From Lepidodermella squamata (lineage: Eukaryota > Gastrotricha), in NCBI GenBank assembly GCA_047495785.1, contig JBLDXI010000004.1, forward strand, positions 992,001 through 1,056,000: a stretch of 64,000 bases of DNA, written 5' to 3'. Below the pieces are notes generated by a model. It had not been told where the DNA came from and searched no databases. It saw only the letters and a program-made list of their open reading frames with translations. Shown here piece after piece: positions 1 through 11,267 of this stretch. Made by a program: the position numbers and the translations under genes. How positions within the stretch are numbered: the stretch's first letter is position 1; each line of letters opens with the position of its first letter.

Positions 1-424
1 AATACCGAAGTAGACGGGGAGGGTGAAGCCACGAACCTTGCACGTGAACATCGATGCGAAGCTTGCACCAACTTTGGGTCTTAATTTTTTAAGAATTCGA
101 TTCGGTTATCTAATTTTCACTGGGTTTACTCTTGATAACTTTTTAGTTGAATGTAACAAGCTTTGCTGAGATTGAATATTATTTTCATCATTATTCCTGA
201 ACCGTAGCGTAATCACAACCATTCTCTAAATCATCTCATCAATTACTAGTAGTAGTGGTTGTGAATGAAAAAAATACGAGAGGTCAAGCGCTCGCACGAT
301 CTCAATCTTGAAGTGCTGAGATAAAAAACATGGATCTGTAAAGATCAAAGATGAAGAGATCACGGCGCGCCACGGTCCAACTAAAAAATAGGAAAAGCCG
401 TGAGCAGCGTTACAATTTTGTTGC

Positions 425-1005
425 TAACGTAAACAAATTTTTCATGTAAATTAAAAATTATCATGTAAATAATTTTAACGAAGTGCGCTTTCATACATAT
501 TTATGTATGAAATTTTTCCCTTTCATACATATTTATGTATGACAAAATTAACTTTCATACATATTTTTTTTCATAAAATCGTGTTTTTTAGCCAAACTGT
601 GATTAGGAATTGGAGTTGGGGGTTAGGGTTAGGTGCCAGGGTTCGGGTTAGGGTTAGGGTTAGGTTTAGGTTTTGGTTAGGGTTCAGGGTTAAGGTTTAG
701 GGTTAGGGTAGTTCGAGTTTCGGGTTTCTACAAAGTTCGATTTTTGGGCCCTTGCGCTTCCCCAATAACCATTTTCATGCGGAAAAAATTGACTACGCTT
801 TCGGAACCCCGTTTTTCCTTCACATAAACCGAAATCTAGTCATCTGGCATTTCCCTAATGTTTTCAGCTCGAATTTAATGAAAATAAATATGTATGAAAG
901 TTAATTTTGTCATACATAAATATGTATGAAAGGTAAAAATTTCATACATATTTATGTATGAAAGTTGGCACCCTAATTTTAATTTACATGAAAAATAATT
1001 TTTTA
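425..1005. repeat. Foldback repeat with palindrome arrays in both arms
   Basis: The left arm (about 425-575) and right arm (about 885-1005) are inverted copies. Each carries an AT-rich outer part (tttttcatgtaaattaaaa and its complement) and two to three 32-bp units built on the palindrome catacatatttatgtatg. The loop (about 580-885) holds a telomere-like tract and no convincing gene. No target duplication could be fixed, so the element limits are approximate. Confidence 0.7.
607..712 (+). repeat. Degenerate interstitial TTAGGG-like tract
   Basis: About 100 bp of imperfect ttaggg, ttaggt and ttcggg units on the plus strand, in the loop of the foldback repeat. The array is too broken to be an active telomere end. 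It could be a relic of telomeric DNA or simply the core of the foldback family. The open frame here is a by-product of the repeat. Confidence 0.75.
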
Positions 1006-2290
1006 ACAAATAAAATCAACGGGATCCAAAAATAGTTGCTAGTGCGAGGGATTGCTCTTATCGGGGTTGCTTATATCGAGGGAGCACTGTAATGAGGAAA
1101 TTGTGGATTCACTGGCTCCACTAAGTTCATATCCTCTAAATATGCATATCCGCTTAGTATCGTCGTGGAAACGGCGGCAAAGCATTATTCAGCAAAGCAT
1201 TATTAGCGCTATTCATGGGTTCGTTAGAGAGAGATTTTTAAAGGCGCTGAACACTGAACAATATTCCGTAAAAAAACCAGGGGTCATCATTTTTGGTGAG
1301 CACCCCGATGATCCATCAGACGTTTTCAAACTGTTCAAACGGTTAATTTTGGTTATCCAATAAGCTTCAATAAACCCCTGTCGTCAAAGCCCTGGCACCC
1401 AGAAAGTTTCGGGAAAATTAGTAAATTAAAGTTTCCGGCAAATGCTGGCACCTTTAGCAGCGCCTTAGCTCCTCTACTTGCCAAAATGATCATTAGCGAT
1501 TTCAGTGATCAAGTATGAACAATTGGGTAGAGCGTACAAGTAAAATGATCTGAAACCTGAAATCAAATTAAACATTGCAAGATTATATCAACATTGTCAC
1601 CTTAATTGTCTCAATTTCATCTTGAGTCATTCAACCGGATCATTATTCCCGCTCGGTCAAATGCTAACGTTTTCTCAAGACATTCTCTCCCTCGATATGC
1701 CGGTTATCTTTTTTTCGATATCAGCCCAATCATTAGTGGTTAATTGGAAGTGGCAAGGTAATATCCATTTTTACCTGCAGTTTAAATATAGAAATTGATA
1801 AAAGTTTGCGATCAATGGAATGCGGAAATTTGTGTGCGTTCATTCGAAGCAACAAAGAAAGGACAATATGACTTGATTGCAATATCACCGCGCTTAATAC
1901 GCCATGTCAATATTAAGTTGCGTCAAAAACATTTAATTTGAAAAACCACCCGCTATTTGGCATTAAGTGAAATCGATCAAATGTCGCCTCATTGAGCGCA
2001 AATTAAAGGAAAATGTTTGTGACAGTGAAGACTTGCAAGATATCCCTCGGGCGTTTAAAGCGCTAAATGGATTATTTGTACCTTGTACTTGTGTACTTCT
2101 TCGTAACCTTGCCGTAAGCTGTTGTGCTGAATGTGATTTATGCCCATGATTTACAACCTCTAGTGAAAAAGCGTGAATTCGGGCCGTATAAATTATTAAT
2201 CAATAGGGGTCCGATTTCGTCTTCCTTCTAGGAATAGCAGATCTAAATCCATGTGTGCGTTTTCGACAACAAAAATCTTTCGCGCATTTT
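1006..2290. other. Non-coding stretch
   Basis: No convincing gene. An open frame at 1052-1363 has no recognisable domain and contains a short internal duplication (agcattattcagcaaagcat). I would not annotate it. Confidence 0.4.
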
Positions 2291-2294
2291 TTTA

Positions 2295-2725
2295 CCTTTT
2301 TTCGACTCGAGTTGTCGCGTCATTTTAGAAACCGACACAATGTTTTGAATTTTTCAGAGCAATTCAGAATTAGCTGCGACAACTCAGAACGCGACTACTC
2401 AGAAATTTATCGGGCTATTATTCTGAGCGACAATTCAGAAACCGGCCCAGCAATTCAGAATGTGATAATTCAGGAAATGTTGAGACGTGAGCATGCCCCT
2501 TCGACATGTCTTGCTCGGCCTGGGCAGTGCTGAAATGATCGGCTGCAAGTTCACATTAAAAGTAGTAAATAACAATTCTGGAATTATCGCATTCTGAATT
2601 GTCGCTAAGAAAAATAGCCCGCTAATTTTCTGAGTAGTCGCGTTCTGAGTTGCCGCAGCTAATTCTGAATTGCTCTGAAAAATTCAAAACATTGTGTCGG
2701 TTCCTAAAATGACGCGACAACTCAG
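2295..2725. repeat. Foldback repeat rich in caattcagaa units
   Basis: Arms at about 2300-2437 and 2585-2722 are inverted copies sharing, for example, ttgtcgcgtcattttaga, tgttttgaatttttcagagc and cgactactcagaa. Within each arm, short units such as acaattcagaa/acaactcagaa recur. The loop has no gene. The translations on both strands here are repeat products. Confidence 0.75.
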
Positions 2726-2839
2726 AGCAAAAGTTTAGAGTTGTCGGTTTCTGACTTGTACGCTCTGAATTGTCGATTTCTGGGCTGTCTGTTCTGAATT
2801 GTGTTTCAGGAAAGTGTTTCAGGAAATTCAAAAAATCAC

Positions 2840-2882
2840 GTCGTTAGCGTCATAGAATAACTCGGGTTGGGGCTTGTTAGTC
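2840..2882 (+). repeat. Solo end of a MITE also seen at 14.3 kb
   Basis: cgttagcgtcatagaataac, followed by ctcgggttggggcttgtt, matches the left end of the small inverted-repeat element at about 14288, just upstream of NR-A. Only one end is visible here. Confidence 0.4.
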
Positions 2883-2965
2883 TAGAACGATTTCCGACAA
2901 TGCCTCTTTATTCTTTTAGAGAACATATTTTCAATTTTTGCGGCGACAAAAAGTGACCCTGTGAC

Positions 2966-4805
2966 ATGACTGGTGTCAATCAAGAAGAAGAATGTATAGC
3001 AGTCGAAGCTACTTCTGGGCCTGGTGCTACTAGCAATATAATGGTCGTTCAAACCTCAACGCTGTCTGACTCTGACTTCGTTCTCTGCAAAGTATGAATC
3101 AAATGTTTTTCGCTTTGTATTTCAACATTGTCTGGCATTGTCTTCATTTTATGACGAATTAGGTGTGCAATCAGCGCACTCTGAACCGCATCCGATGTGA
3201 CGTTTTGGCATGTGAAGCTTGCAAGGTATACATCTATTTATATGTTTCCTATAAAGTCCCTATTAAATAAAGAAGAGTCATTCGCAATGGTTGATTTCAC
3301 CCACATTTTCTGCATAATACAATTTGACCCTTGAAAGTTGTCCTAATCTCCGAGGGAAATTAATGGTGACGTCAACTTACAATGTTCCAACCATTAATAT
3401 TCAATACCTCAGAATCAAGAAAAATTAAAATAATTATAGTTTACCCTGCTTAATTAATTGTTAAAAGTTAATTGTTTCTCCTCAGAAGTTTTATCAACGA
3501 AATCGCGAAAATGCCAACTTGCGTTGCGCCTCCGGAACTTTCGACTGTCTCCTATCCGAGGACCAATCTGCCTTGACGAGTTCAGGAACCGTTTGGCGGC
3601 TAGTTTGCCCTCGATGCCGCATGGCGAAATGTCTCGAGGTTGGCATGCGAATTCTCGGCCGGAAACCGAGTAAAACTTCCGTTGCTGGATCCGCGAAATC
3701 GAACCAAACTAAGCCTTTGACCCTGAACCGATCGGCTTCGAGCAACGATCGGTCGAAAGAGTCATCGAGCAATATCGACTCTTTCGACTCTACGACTCGA
3801 TCGTCGTCAAGTGTACCTCGTAACTTGAATGAGAGCAGTGAAAGCCGTAGATCGTCGGCTGATACAAAGCAAGCCGTTAGTCGTCAGGGTAGTCGAAACA
3901 AAAACAGCCCGGATTCGCTACCAATTGGGTTGAATTTCGAACAGCTCTCACCGGCTCATCAAAGCCTGTTGCAGACTATAGCGGCTGGCTCGAGTGGCGT
4001 ATCGGCATCGAATTCGAAGTCTGGTTCGAATCTTGCCGCCAAACCGCCGACGCCGCTTGCTTTAGCGAATAAGCTACCGATTCGACCCATTGCCATGGCA
4101 CCGCCGCCGCCTAACGCAGCCTGGCTATCGGCGATGATGCAGCAAAGTACGCCGCTGCCTTATTCATCTTTACTATTGGCGCCGAGGTGCCCGATAAGGT
4201 TGGAAGGAGCCAGACAGGAAGAAATGCTGAAGCTCACTGTTCAGGCTGCTCGCGAACTTTCACAACGCTATGAATCGGTATTAAAAATGTTTGCTGCCAT
4301 TCGAAAACACCCCATTAATTTGTAAAACACTGTTTTTGAAGCTTCATAGCTTCATTTATGAATGAAGTTACGGCCTGGCAGGGTACGATGCGTCATTACA
4401 CCGAGGCACGATCGGTGATGAGCTTCGCCCATCAGCTGCCAGATTTCGATCAACTGAGCGCCGAAGACCGGTGTATTCTTTACTCCCAGGCGGTATCACC
4501 GCTGACTGTCGCGCAAAATCTTCAGTCGCCGGCGCCCTTCGGCATGAATTCAATAAATGCTACCAATTTCATACAGTTATTCCCTGAATTCTCAGTTAGC
4601 ACGCTTCCTGATTACCTAGAAAAAATGCAAATTTATATGCAACTGAGAATAATTGAATAATATCCTTTTCTTCTAGTATTCCGCCCCTGAATCGGCGGCT
4701 ATCAGCCAAACTCTGAACGATTGGAACTCTTCAGCTGCCGAATACAGCCTGCTGATGGCACTGCTTTTGTACAACAGTCGGGTTTTGAATAAATTATCGA
4801 TTTGA
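2966..4805 (+). CDS. Nuclear hormone receptor, divergent (NR-A)
   Basis: Five exons can be joined in frame: 2966-3091, 3163-3225, 3486-4277, 4382-4594 and 4677-4805, giving about 440 aa. Residues about 41-62 form the first C4 zinc finger (C-x2-C, then CEAC). Exon 3 opens with KFYQRN and holds a second finger ending CPRCRMAKC, with an unusually long loop between its second and third cysteines. A Ser/Thr/Arg-rich hinge follows (about 130-220). Exon 4 resembles ligand-binding-domain helices 3-5 (ARSVMSFAHQLPDFDQLS) and exon 5 resembles helices 8-9 (AEYSLLMALLLYN). Members of this family are DNA-binding, often ligand-gated, nuclear transcription factors. The frame stops shortly after helix 9, so helices 10-12 and the AF-2 region are absent. 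The gene may have a truncated ligand domain, or a frame break near 4800. Exon 4 limits are the least certain. Confidence 0.75.
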
Positions 4806-5144
4806 AGTTTCAACTCTGTGAAGCACGCTGGCTCAATTGGGTCGCTGAGCAACTGTTTATCTGAGATAATCAAGATCGAGTTCCCCCTCGGCCGCGTGGT
4901 GGTTTACCAATCACTAATTCGGGTTACAAAATAGAACATTGGGAGGCTGGGAGAGTAAGACTTCACCATTCAAATCCCGTCATACGGAAATGTTCACCCT
5001 CTTGCGATAAGACTTAGGACTAGATTATGCGGCATGTCCTCCAGATCAGTATTCGCCCAGGCGTAAAAATATAGGCCCTGATTAGATCAAAATTTGCTAT
5101 TAATAGGAAATAATTTCAAGTGCTAAGTTTTAACCATACTACAG

Positions 5145-7309
5145 CACCTCCGCCTCGCAAAAATCAGCCGAGTGGTGATGAAGTGGTTGTTAAGCGGAAA
5201 CGCGGAAGGCCACCTAAGGTCAAAGAGCAGGTAGCTGAGGATAAGCCGAAGAAGCGCGGCCGCCCGCCCTTGAGATCACAGCAGCCCGCAGAGAGCGAGG
5301 CAACGCCGCCACCCTCGCCTCACGTCGCCTCACCTGGGCTTGAGTCTCTTGAGTCACCCCCAGCACTTGAACCACAACCTTCGCCGCTCGCATTACCGCT
5401 CTCAGCACCGGATATAGTAATATCTCCTGCGTCACCCAGGTCTAAGAAGGCTAAGACTAAAATAACTGTTCCTAAGGCCTCTTCAACTGCAGCGCGTCCG
5501 CGGTTATTACTGTCGAGGAAGGCGAGGCTGGTATCATCGCGCCGTCTCCAATTGCGCTCTCTAATTCACCGGCGGTTTCTAGCATAATTAGCCCAACTAC
5601 GCTATTATGTCGGTATAAACAAGCCCTCGCTGAAAATGAACAACTAAAAAGGCAACTAGATGACACTTGGCCCTGATGATGAGGAGAAGCGAGGTGACAC
5701 CTTCACTGACATGTCGTTCGCGCCAACAACCGCAAAAATTGTGCGTTATAAATGGAAGGACTCGATTGTTACTATTTACGATGGAGTCAAGTACCAGGAA
5801 GACAAGCGAAAAAACGGCTCTGTTTATCACCGTTGCTGGTGCTCTCGTACCCAAGATTGCCATGTCAAAGCTATAAATGTCCCCGAAATGCCAGAAGATT
5901 ATGTCGATGGCCCTGTAACCTTTGATGGCGAGCTCATGACTTCGGGTGAATATTAATGAAAATAACAACGAACAAAAATTAATTTCGAGACTATTTTTTA
6001 AGGTGGTGATCACACGCATCCTCGCTGCTACGAGAAATGGGAAATTGAGATCGCGGAAGCCGAGTTCAGGCAGCGAGTTAGGGAGCAGCCTGAGCTACCA
6101 CCGGCCCATCACCACGAGGCTGTTCGGAACGCGATCACCGATCCAACCTTGCGAAAACTGTTTCTGAAGTTCGAGTCGGTGAAAAATGCCGCATATCGGG
6201 TGAGAAACGAAAGTTGTGGCTACCCTCCCGAGCCGGAAAGTGTCGACCAACTCTTGGACATTTTCGCCGCCGCTATGGCTAAGACTACGACCGATGATCC
6301 GGATTTGGCTCGGTTCCAGATTGATCGCTTCGTTACTACACGTGATGGCCGGCCGTTTCTCTATGAAATGAAACGTAGTGCTGATGCCAGCTACGTTGTT
6401 CTGGCGACGAAAAACGGTTTTCGGCGGTTGGTGAGGGCGAAAAGATGGTTTCTGGACGGTACCTTTAAAACGGCGCCGGAGCATTTTTGCCAGATGTTCA
6501 GTATACATACGGTCGAGCACAGCATGGCGGCGCCGAACGTTTTCGTGCTGATGACCGGTGAATTGGCCCCGGATTATTCTCAAGTATTCAAAACGATATT
6601 CAAGGGTCTCGATGAGACTGGCGAATCGATGCTCTTCGAGGAAGCCACATGTGATTTTGAAACTGGACTCATAGCTGCTTTGAAGAAGCTAAAAGGGCGA
6701 AACGGCAAATACATCCGCATTATCGGATGTCATTTCCATTACAGGCGGGCACTTATCAAATGGCTGCGCAATCATGGGCTAATTAACTATTACCGACGCA
6801 ATTCGTCATTCCGAACATTGATACGGCGATTTATAGCTTTACCTTTCCTACCGCTAGCCGCAGTGCACTTGTGTTCCACCGCGCCGCAAATTTTGGCTGA
6901 ATTTGTTGAATATTACCGGAACACCTGGCTTGAGAAGTTCGAACCCGAGATTCGGAACGTTCATGGCCACGAAATTCGCACCAACAACTTGGTTGAGTCG
7001 TGGCATCACAAAATAAATTGCAAGCTGACCGCGCCTCATCCAAGTTTTTGGAAATTCGCCGAGCTCATGATCGGTGAGGTTGCATCGATTGACTCTAAGC
7101 TGTTGCAACAGGCCGGCGGCCAGAAATTGGGTCGAACAAAAATCGAGAAGAAAAATGAGGCCATCAGTTTCATCACCGCGCAGTATAACAGCTCAATGAA
7201 TATTCTTCAGGAGCAAAAATTGGACGCTTTAAGCCATTCTTTCCGCTTGCGGGCAATTACCATTGATTTCCTTGATGGCATCGGTGTTCACTTATGCGAC
7301 TTGATTTAA
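5145..7309 (+). CDS. FLYWCH zinc-finger / MULE transposase, with frame breaks
   Basis: This is a mobile-element transposase in three blocks. 5145-5480 encodes two AT-hook motifs (KRGRPP and KKRGRPP) and a Pro-rich segment; ctacag before 5145 is a plausible splice acceptor. 5660-5945 encodes most of a FLYWCH zinc finger (YKWKD, YHRCWCS, C-H). A 57-bp intron (5946-6002) then joins in phase to 6003-7309, which supplies the last finger ligands (DHTHPRC) and a MULE-type DDE domain: FLDGTFKTAP, then the GCHFHYRR region, then TNNLVESWHH. FLYWCH fingers bind DNA and the MULE domain is expected to cut and paste it. The frame shifts near 5480, where an adjacent frame continues as SAVITVEEGE to RYKQALAENEQLKRQL, and again near 5665. 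I saw no terminal repeats. It is probably decayed at its N-terminal end while the catalytic exon stays open. Confidence 0.8.
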
Positions 7310-7379
7310 ATAAATCTTGTTGGCTATCTCTTCTTCGCCTTGTTTCAGGCGTGCGCGCGCTTTATTATTATTTATTTAC

Positions 7380-7470
7380 TTAGTTGGGAGAATTGGTTGG
7401 GAGAGTGCGCGGTTGGGAAAAATTATTGGGAAAATGCGCGGTTGGGAGAAAAAGTTGGGAGATCGGGAAC
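7380..7470 (+). repeat. Short imperfect tandem repeat
   Basis: Units around gcgcggttgggagaa / gttgggag recur three to four times directly downstream of the MULE-type gene. No function is apparent. Confidence 0.5.
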
Positions 7471-7673
7471 ACCCCGTGTTATCGCTCCTGGCTATCAAGG
7501 GCGATTAACATGCCAAATTCGAATTAGTTCGCACTGTCAAAGTCAAAATTCTGAAATTTCTAGAAACTGCTCATTAAATTTATGCGCATCGAATGCGCCC
7601 CACTGCGGCTTTTTTGGCCACCCTATATGTCTAATCAGCTCCGTCTAATTTCTAATCAGTCTAATCAGTCTCC

Positions 7674-8066
7674 GTGGTTAATCAGCTGTATCCGCACGAT
7701 CCAGCGGCTGTCGAAGCTGGAATGCGTCAATTATCACAAGTTGCCGATATAATTCGGTCAACTGTGCCAAATCGGCTCGAATCGTTTGAGTCGCTGCGAT
7801 CACGCCGACCAGACCTGTTACAAAAGGGCGTTGGCAATAAATTGTATAGTAATGTATACTCAAGCGGGGCTAGCCAGAGCATGAATAGGAGCGACAGCAC
7901 CAGCGATACGTTGAATATTAGCTTTGAATACAACGAGGAGTGGAACGTTGTCGATACTACTCAGGATGCGACAAACCCGACGTGCCGACCTTACGATATC
8001 GCAAAAAACAGCAACAGAAACCGATCACCGCCCCAGCCATCTCCCAACTCTGCGATGGCCAGGTGA
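7674..8066 (+). CDS. Hypothetical protein or exon
   Basis: An open frame of about 130 codons with protein-like, Ser/Asn/Asp-rich composition (RSTVPNRLESFESLRSRRP, then EYNEEWNVVDTTQD). I recognise no domain. The first codon is GTG, so any real start or splice acceptor lies elsewhere. The frame begins inside a tctaatcag microsatellite (about 7630-7675). It could be one exon of an unseen gene or a chance frame. Confidence 0.25.
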   Translation: MVNQLYPHDPAAVEAGMRQLSQVADIIRSTVPNRLESFESLRSRRPDLLQKGVGNKLYSNVYSSGASQSMNRSDSTSDTLNISFEYNEEWNVVDTTQDATNPTCRPYDIAKNSNRNRSPPQPSPNSAMAR

Positions 8067-8080
8067 TCACAAATCCAAAG

Positions 8081-8150
8081 AGCGAAGTACTTCGTGGGAT
8101 GCTAGGGATCATCCCTACCAGTTCACTTGGTCCGTGCGGTGTACACGGCC
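8081..8150 (+). repeat. Short dispersed repeat (copy 1)
   Basis: agcgaagtac, then gctagggatcatccctacca and gttc. An inverted copy lies at about 9665-9735 and a partial one at about 9593-9630. The central ctagggat-catccctac is itself nearly palindromic. Confidence 0.6.
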
Positions 8151-9068
8151 AAAGATTAAGCAAGAGGACCCTAATGAACACTCGAACACGCAGAATCATT
8201 GAGAAGCAAGAGAAATACATCGAACCTATCGATATTTTCAGATTTTTTTTTTAATTTCGGGTATTTTTCCGTACTTCAATACAGAATATCGGGTGATTTG
8301 AAACTGACGCAGTGACGCGATTCGTTGCATAATTCATTTTAGGAGGATTTTGGCTACATTTCAGAATTATTATAATTTTTTATAATTTTTATAATTTATA
8401 ATCGATCATTTCTATTTACCAGGACCGAAGAATTGTATAGATCCCGTGCCAGCTAACGATGTGATCGCAAGATTAATGAAATTGCGATTACTTGATACCG
8501 CAAAATTTGAGTTTTAAACCGCCTCACAGTGAGTTGTTAACAGCGCCCATAAAAATTTCACACACAAATAAAAACTGCGCTCGCTTGAGTTTAAGTAAAA
8601 ATGACGACGCAACAACCGAAGTAATCATCATTGATAATTACGAAGTAGCTCGTGTAAATGCGACGGCTGAACATCAGTATATTTCACTATTACAATGTAC
8701 ATTCATCGATATCTGCAGTGGGTCGGGACCAGACCCTTGAAATTATCGAGTTAGACAGCTATCGACGGATTAGAGTTTTTTTTGCTGGAAACAGATGCGA
8801 GAATTGCGCTGAACTCAGCATGGTCGAATTACTTAAAAACCGTTGAAACAACAATAGGTCAGAAATTTTTTGCCCCTCCGGTGCTGTAGTACCCCCTTAG
8901 GGGAGATCTTGAGTCATCTTAGTCATCTCTCTGGATCTCTAACCATTACACCTGGAAGCTTCTAATATTGATTTTCAAATTCCCCGCACTTGATTTTGAT
9001 AGACAAACCGCGTGGTCATAGTGGATATGCGAGTTTATGAGCAAATACGAGGCAGCGCAGCAAAGCTC

Positions 9069-9151
9069 GAGACTCACGAGGCGTAGCCGAGTGAGTCGAG
9101 GGCTTAGCAACACTGAAACGAGACTCGCGAGGCGAAGACGAGAGAGTCAAG
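9069..9151 (+). repeat. Two-copy 50-bp-period tandem repeat
   Basis: gagactcacgaggcgtagcc at 9069 is repeated with changes at 9119 (gagactcgcgaggcgaagac). No coding potential is evident. Confidence 0.5.
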
Positions 9152-9361
9152 TTCATGTGGCAGCTGGCTTCCGAGTTTTTTGCTCGTCAACACGCATAAC
9201 ACGTGTGGACAGGCGGTTTGTGTATTTATTCCACGTTGTTGCTCATGTCCTGATTGTTTTCGCGTAGGTAATTGGTCTTTTTACCTATAATTTTGGTCCA
9301 TTTCCCTATTGAATTCAACCGAACTTGATGCAAAAATTGAGAAACAAATATAAATAAAAGA

Positions 9362-9432
9362 CGTGCGCCACCAGGAATCGAACGTGTGAAGCTAACGTTA
9401 AAAGCATCAACAATCTTTCATGAGCCACAAAC
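9362..9432 (-). repeat. tRNA-like relic
   Basis: On the minus strand there is a B-box-like block (gttcgattcctgg) followed by ggcgcacg, with a weak A-box-like tggctcatgaaaga upstream. Stems pair poorly, so this is probably a tRNA-derived repeat fragment rather than a working tRNA. Confidence 0.4.
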
Positions 9433-9502
9433 TATTATCAATTTCTTTTCTTAAATAGCCCTGAAATACCAAAATTGAGCATCTTGATTCTTGATTTATC
9501 CA

Positions 9503-9580
9503 GATCTGTAGTCTAGTGGTAGGAATGCTGCTTAGGTGACAGGTAATCATTGGTTCGATGCCTGGTGCGAGCTCTTTTTT
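9503..9580 (+). repeat. tRNA-derived SINE head or degenerate tRNA
   Basis: The A-box tagtctagtggta and B-box ggttcgatgcc are correctly spaced and are followed by a run of T (about 9575), as for an RNA polymerase III unit. The acceptor and T stems pair poorly, so a SINE head is likelier than a functional tRNA. Confidence 0.55.
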
Positions 9581-9794
9581 ATTTTTCGCATAGAGCGAAG
9601 TAGGACCGCGGAACTGATAGGGATAAGGAAAATCGACATAAGGGTCCCCCCTTTGGTCTTTTTCTGAGCTTACCTTGCGGACCGATGGAACTGGTAGGGA
9701 TGATCCCTACCATCCCTAGCGGTACTTCGCTCTCTTTTTCGCTTTGAAAACGGTTTTAAGCTTATAAGCCCCTTTTAGGATAAACATTTGTGCG

Positions 9795-9897
9795 TGTCGT
9801 CGTTGTCTAGTTGTTTAGCCTTGTGCTAAAAGGCAACGAGCATTGGGTTCAACGCCCGCTCACGTCATTACATTACATTACATTACATTACATCTTC
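9795..9897 (+). repeat. tRNA-derived SINE-like unit with (catta)n tail
   Basis: An A-box-like tctagttgtttag and a strong B-box gggttcaacgccc are followed directly by cgctcacgt and five attac/catta units, the classic layout of a tRNA-SINE with a simple-repeat tail. Confidence 0.55.
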
Positions 9898-10136
9898 TTT
9901 ATTTCGTTTAGAGCAAAAAGACAAGAAAGAAACCTGTACACATAACGAAATAAAATTCACTCCGGTGTACCCAGTATGGCTGAAGGATGATGGTGTTCCT
10001 CCAACCATACTGAGTGTCGGAGGAGGACCAACGTTAGTCGATCCTAAGTCAAGCCAAAATCAATGTATCTTGAAAATGATGAAAAATTCGATATTTTTGT
10101 TTGAAAAATGAGCGAGATGAATTCATAATTCAAAAA

Positions 10137-10530
10137 TCAATCATCTGTGATATTTTTCAATTTCGTACGCCACTCACTTCTATTCTGAGCTAATATAGCG
10201 GCGTCTTCCCAATTCTCAATCTTAATTTTCTTCAACTGCCTTTTCATGCAGTCTGAGTAGCGCAGTTTGGGACGGCCCTGGGGTCTTTGCCACGAATCGT
10301 CTGGGGGGTCCCAATACCTAACCTGTTTCAATAGCGATTCCGAGTCTCTGCGCTCTACGTGTCCGTACCATCTTAATTGATTCCTAGCGACCTTTGTTGA
10401 TAATTTTTGCGTATTACATTTTCTCCTAATTGTTTCATTTCGGACCCTATCAGCCAGCCTAATTCCAGTAATGTTCCTGAGCCATTTCATCTGGCAGACA
10501 TCTAGCCTTCTTTCACGCTCACGTCACAAA
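10137..10530 (-). pseudogene. Non-LTR retrotransposon fragment (C-terminus of reverse transcriptase ORF)
   Basis: The minus-strand frame reads MKWLRNITGIRLADRVRNE, then RWYGHVERRD and GRPKLRYSDCMKRQLK. This is the familiar C-terminal tail found after the reverse-transcriptase domain of LINE elements (R-W-x-G-H-V and RPKxRWxD motifs). No endonuclease or catalytic polymerase motifs are nearby, so it is a 5'-truncated dead copy. The frame extends slightly upstream of its first Met (RRLDVCQ). Confidence 0.75.
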
Positions 10531-11219
10531 AACAAAAAAACTTAAAACTTGGAATTAATTTTCCAAGTTCCAGGTCTGGGTATATGGCATATCCTAGCTA
10601 AATGGCTGGGATCAGATACGAGTAGTCCACAGGTTTGCGCCAGTGAGCACAGGTATATGTCAGAAACTGCCCTTATACAGCGTCCGAAAACAATCGGGAT
10701 ATGAGCAACAGTGGTATAAAGTAATGAAATGAACTTGTATAGAGCTTCACTCTGTTGGTCTCAAAAGACCTTCTTCCCCCATCAAAGCACACGATGATCT
10801 ATTTGATCACCCTAGCTTGCCATGCAAGCTCGTCAAATGACTTTGGGCAAATATGATCTCGAAAAAGGTTCATTTCTTTACTAAATCAACCTATCTGACC
10901 TATTGTTGTGTCAACGGTTTTTAAGTAATTCGACCATGCTGAGCTCAGCGCAATTTGCAGAATTACTCTATCTATCATACTTTTTGCGCTACAACATAGA
11001 GGAGGTCAGGCGACGCGGCGACCAGACTTGGCAACATTTCAAATTTCTCCCCGTAAATGCGTTACCATGGGAAATATTTTAAAAATTGTATGTAAATATA
11101 ATAATTCGAAGGATCTACGTCATTTAAGTAGAGACATTTCAGTACTCAACGTGTGAAGAATCAACTGTCCAATATGTAAAATTATGTAAACATATAATTA
11201 TATATAGCCCTAACATATA

Positions 11220-11267
11220 TGTTGTACGCCTATGAGGGATGAAAGCTAATGCGGTATAGGCTTAAGC
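11220..11267 (+). repeat. Left terminal inverted repeat of the Ginger-type element
   Basis: Starts tgttgtacgcctat and continues to agctaatgcggtataggctt, matching the reverse complement of 14004-14051 apart from a central block of about 10 bp. Confidence 0.9.

Larger units (their letters stand above)
8795..10965. repeat. Inverted terminal repeats (about 70 bp) bracketing 2.2 kb
   Basis: 8795-8865 and 10893-10965 are inverted copies of about 70 bp with few mismatches (ctcagcatggtcgaattact; acaacaataggtcag). They enclose the SINE-like pieces and the LINE fragment. This looks like a non-autonomous DNA transposon that collected other insertions, or two solo copies of one repeat in opposite orientation. 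No target duplication was found. Confidence 0.6.

Noticed and set aside
489-570. CRISPR-like array (palindromic repeats with different spacers)
   Set aside because: The host is a eukaryote and the units lie in the arms of a foldback element. Spacers repeat between the arms and there are no cas-like genes.
503-700. Glycine/Arg/Val-repeat protein
   Set aside because: It is the translation of the TTAGGG-like tract.
9503-9580. Functional tRNA gene
   Set aside because: A and B boxes are good, but acceptor and T stems do not pair, so a SINE head or relic is likelier.
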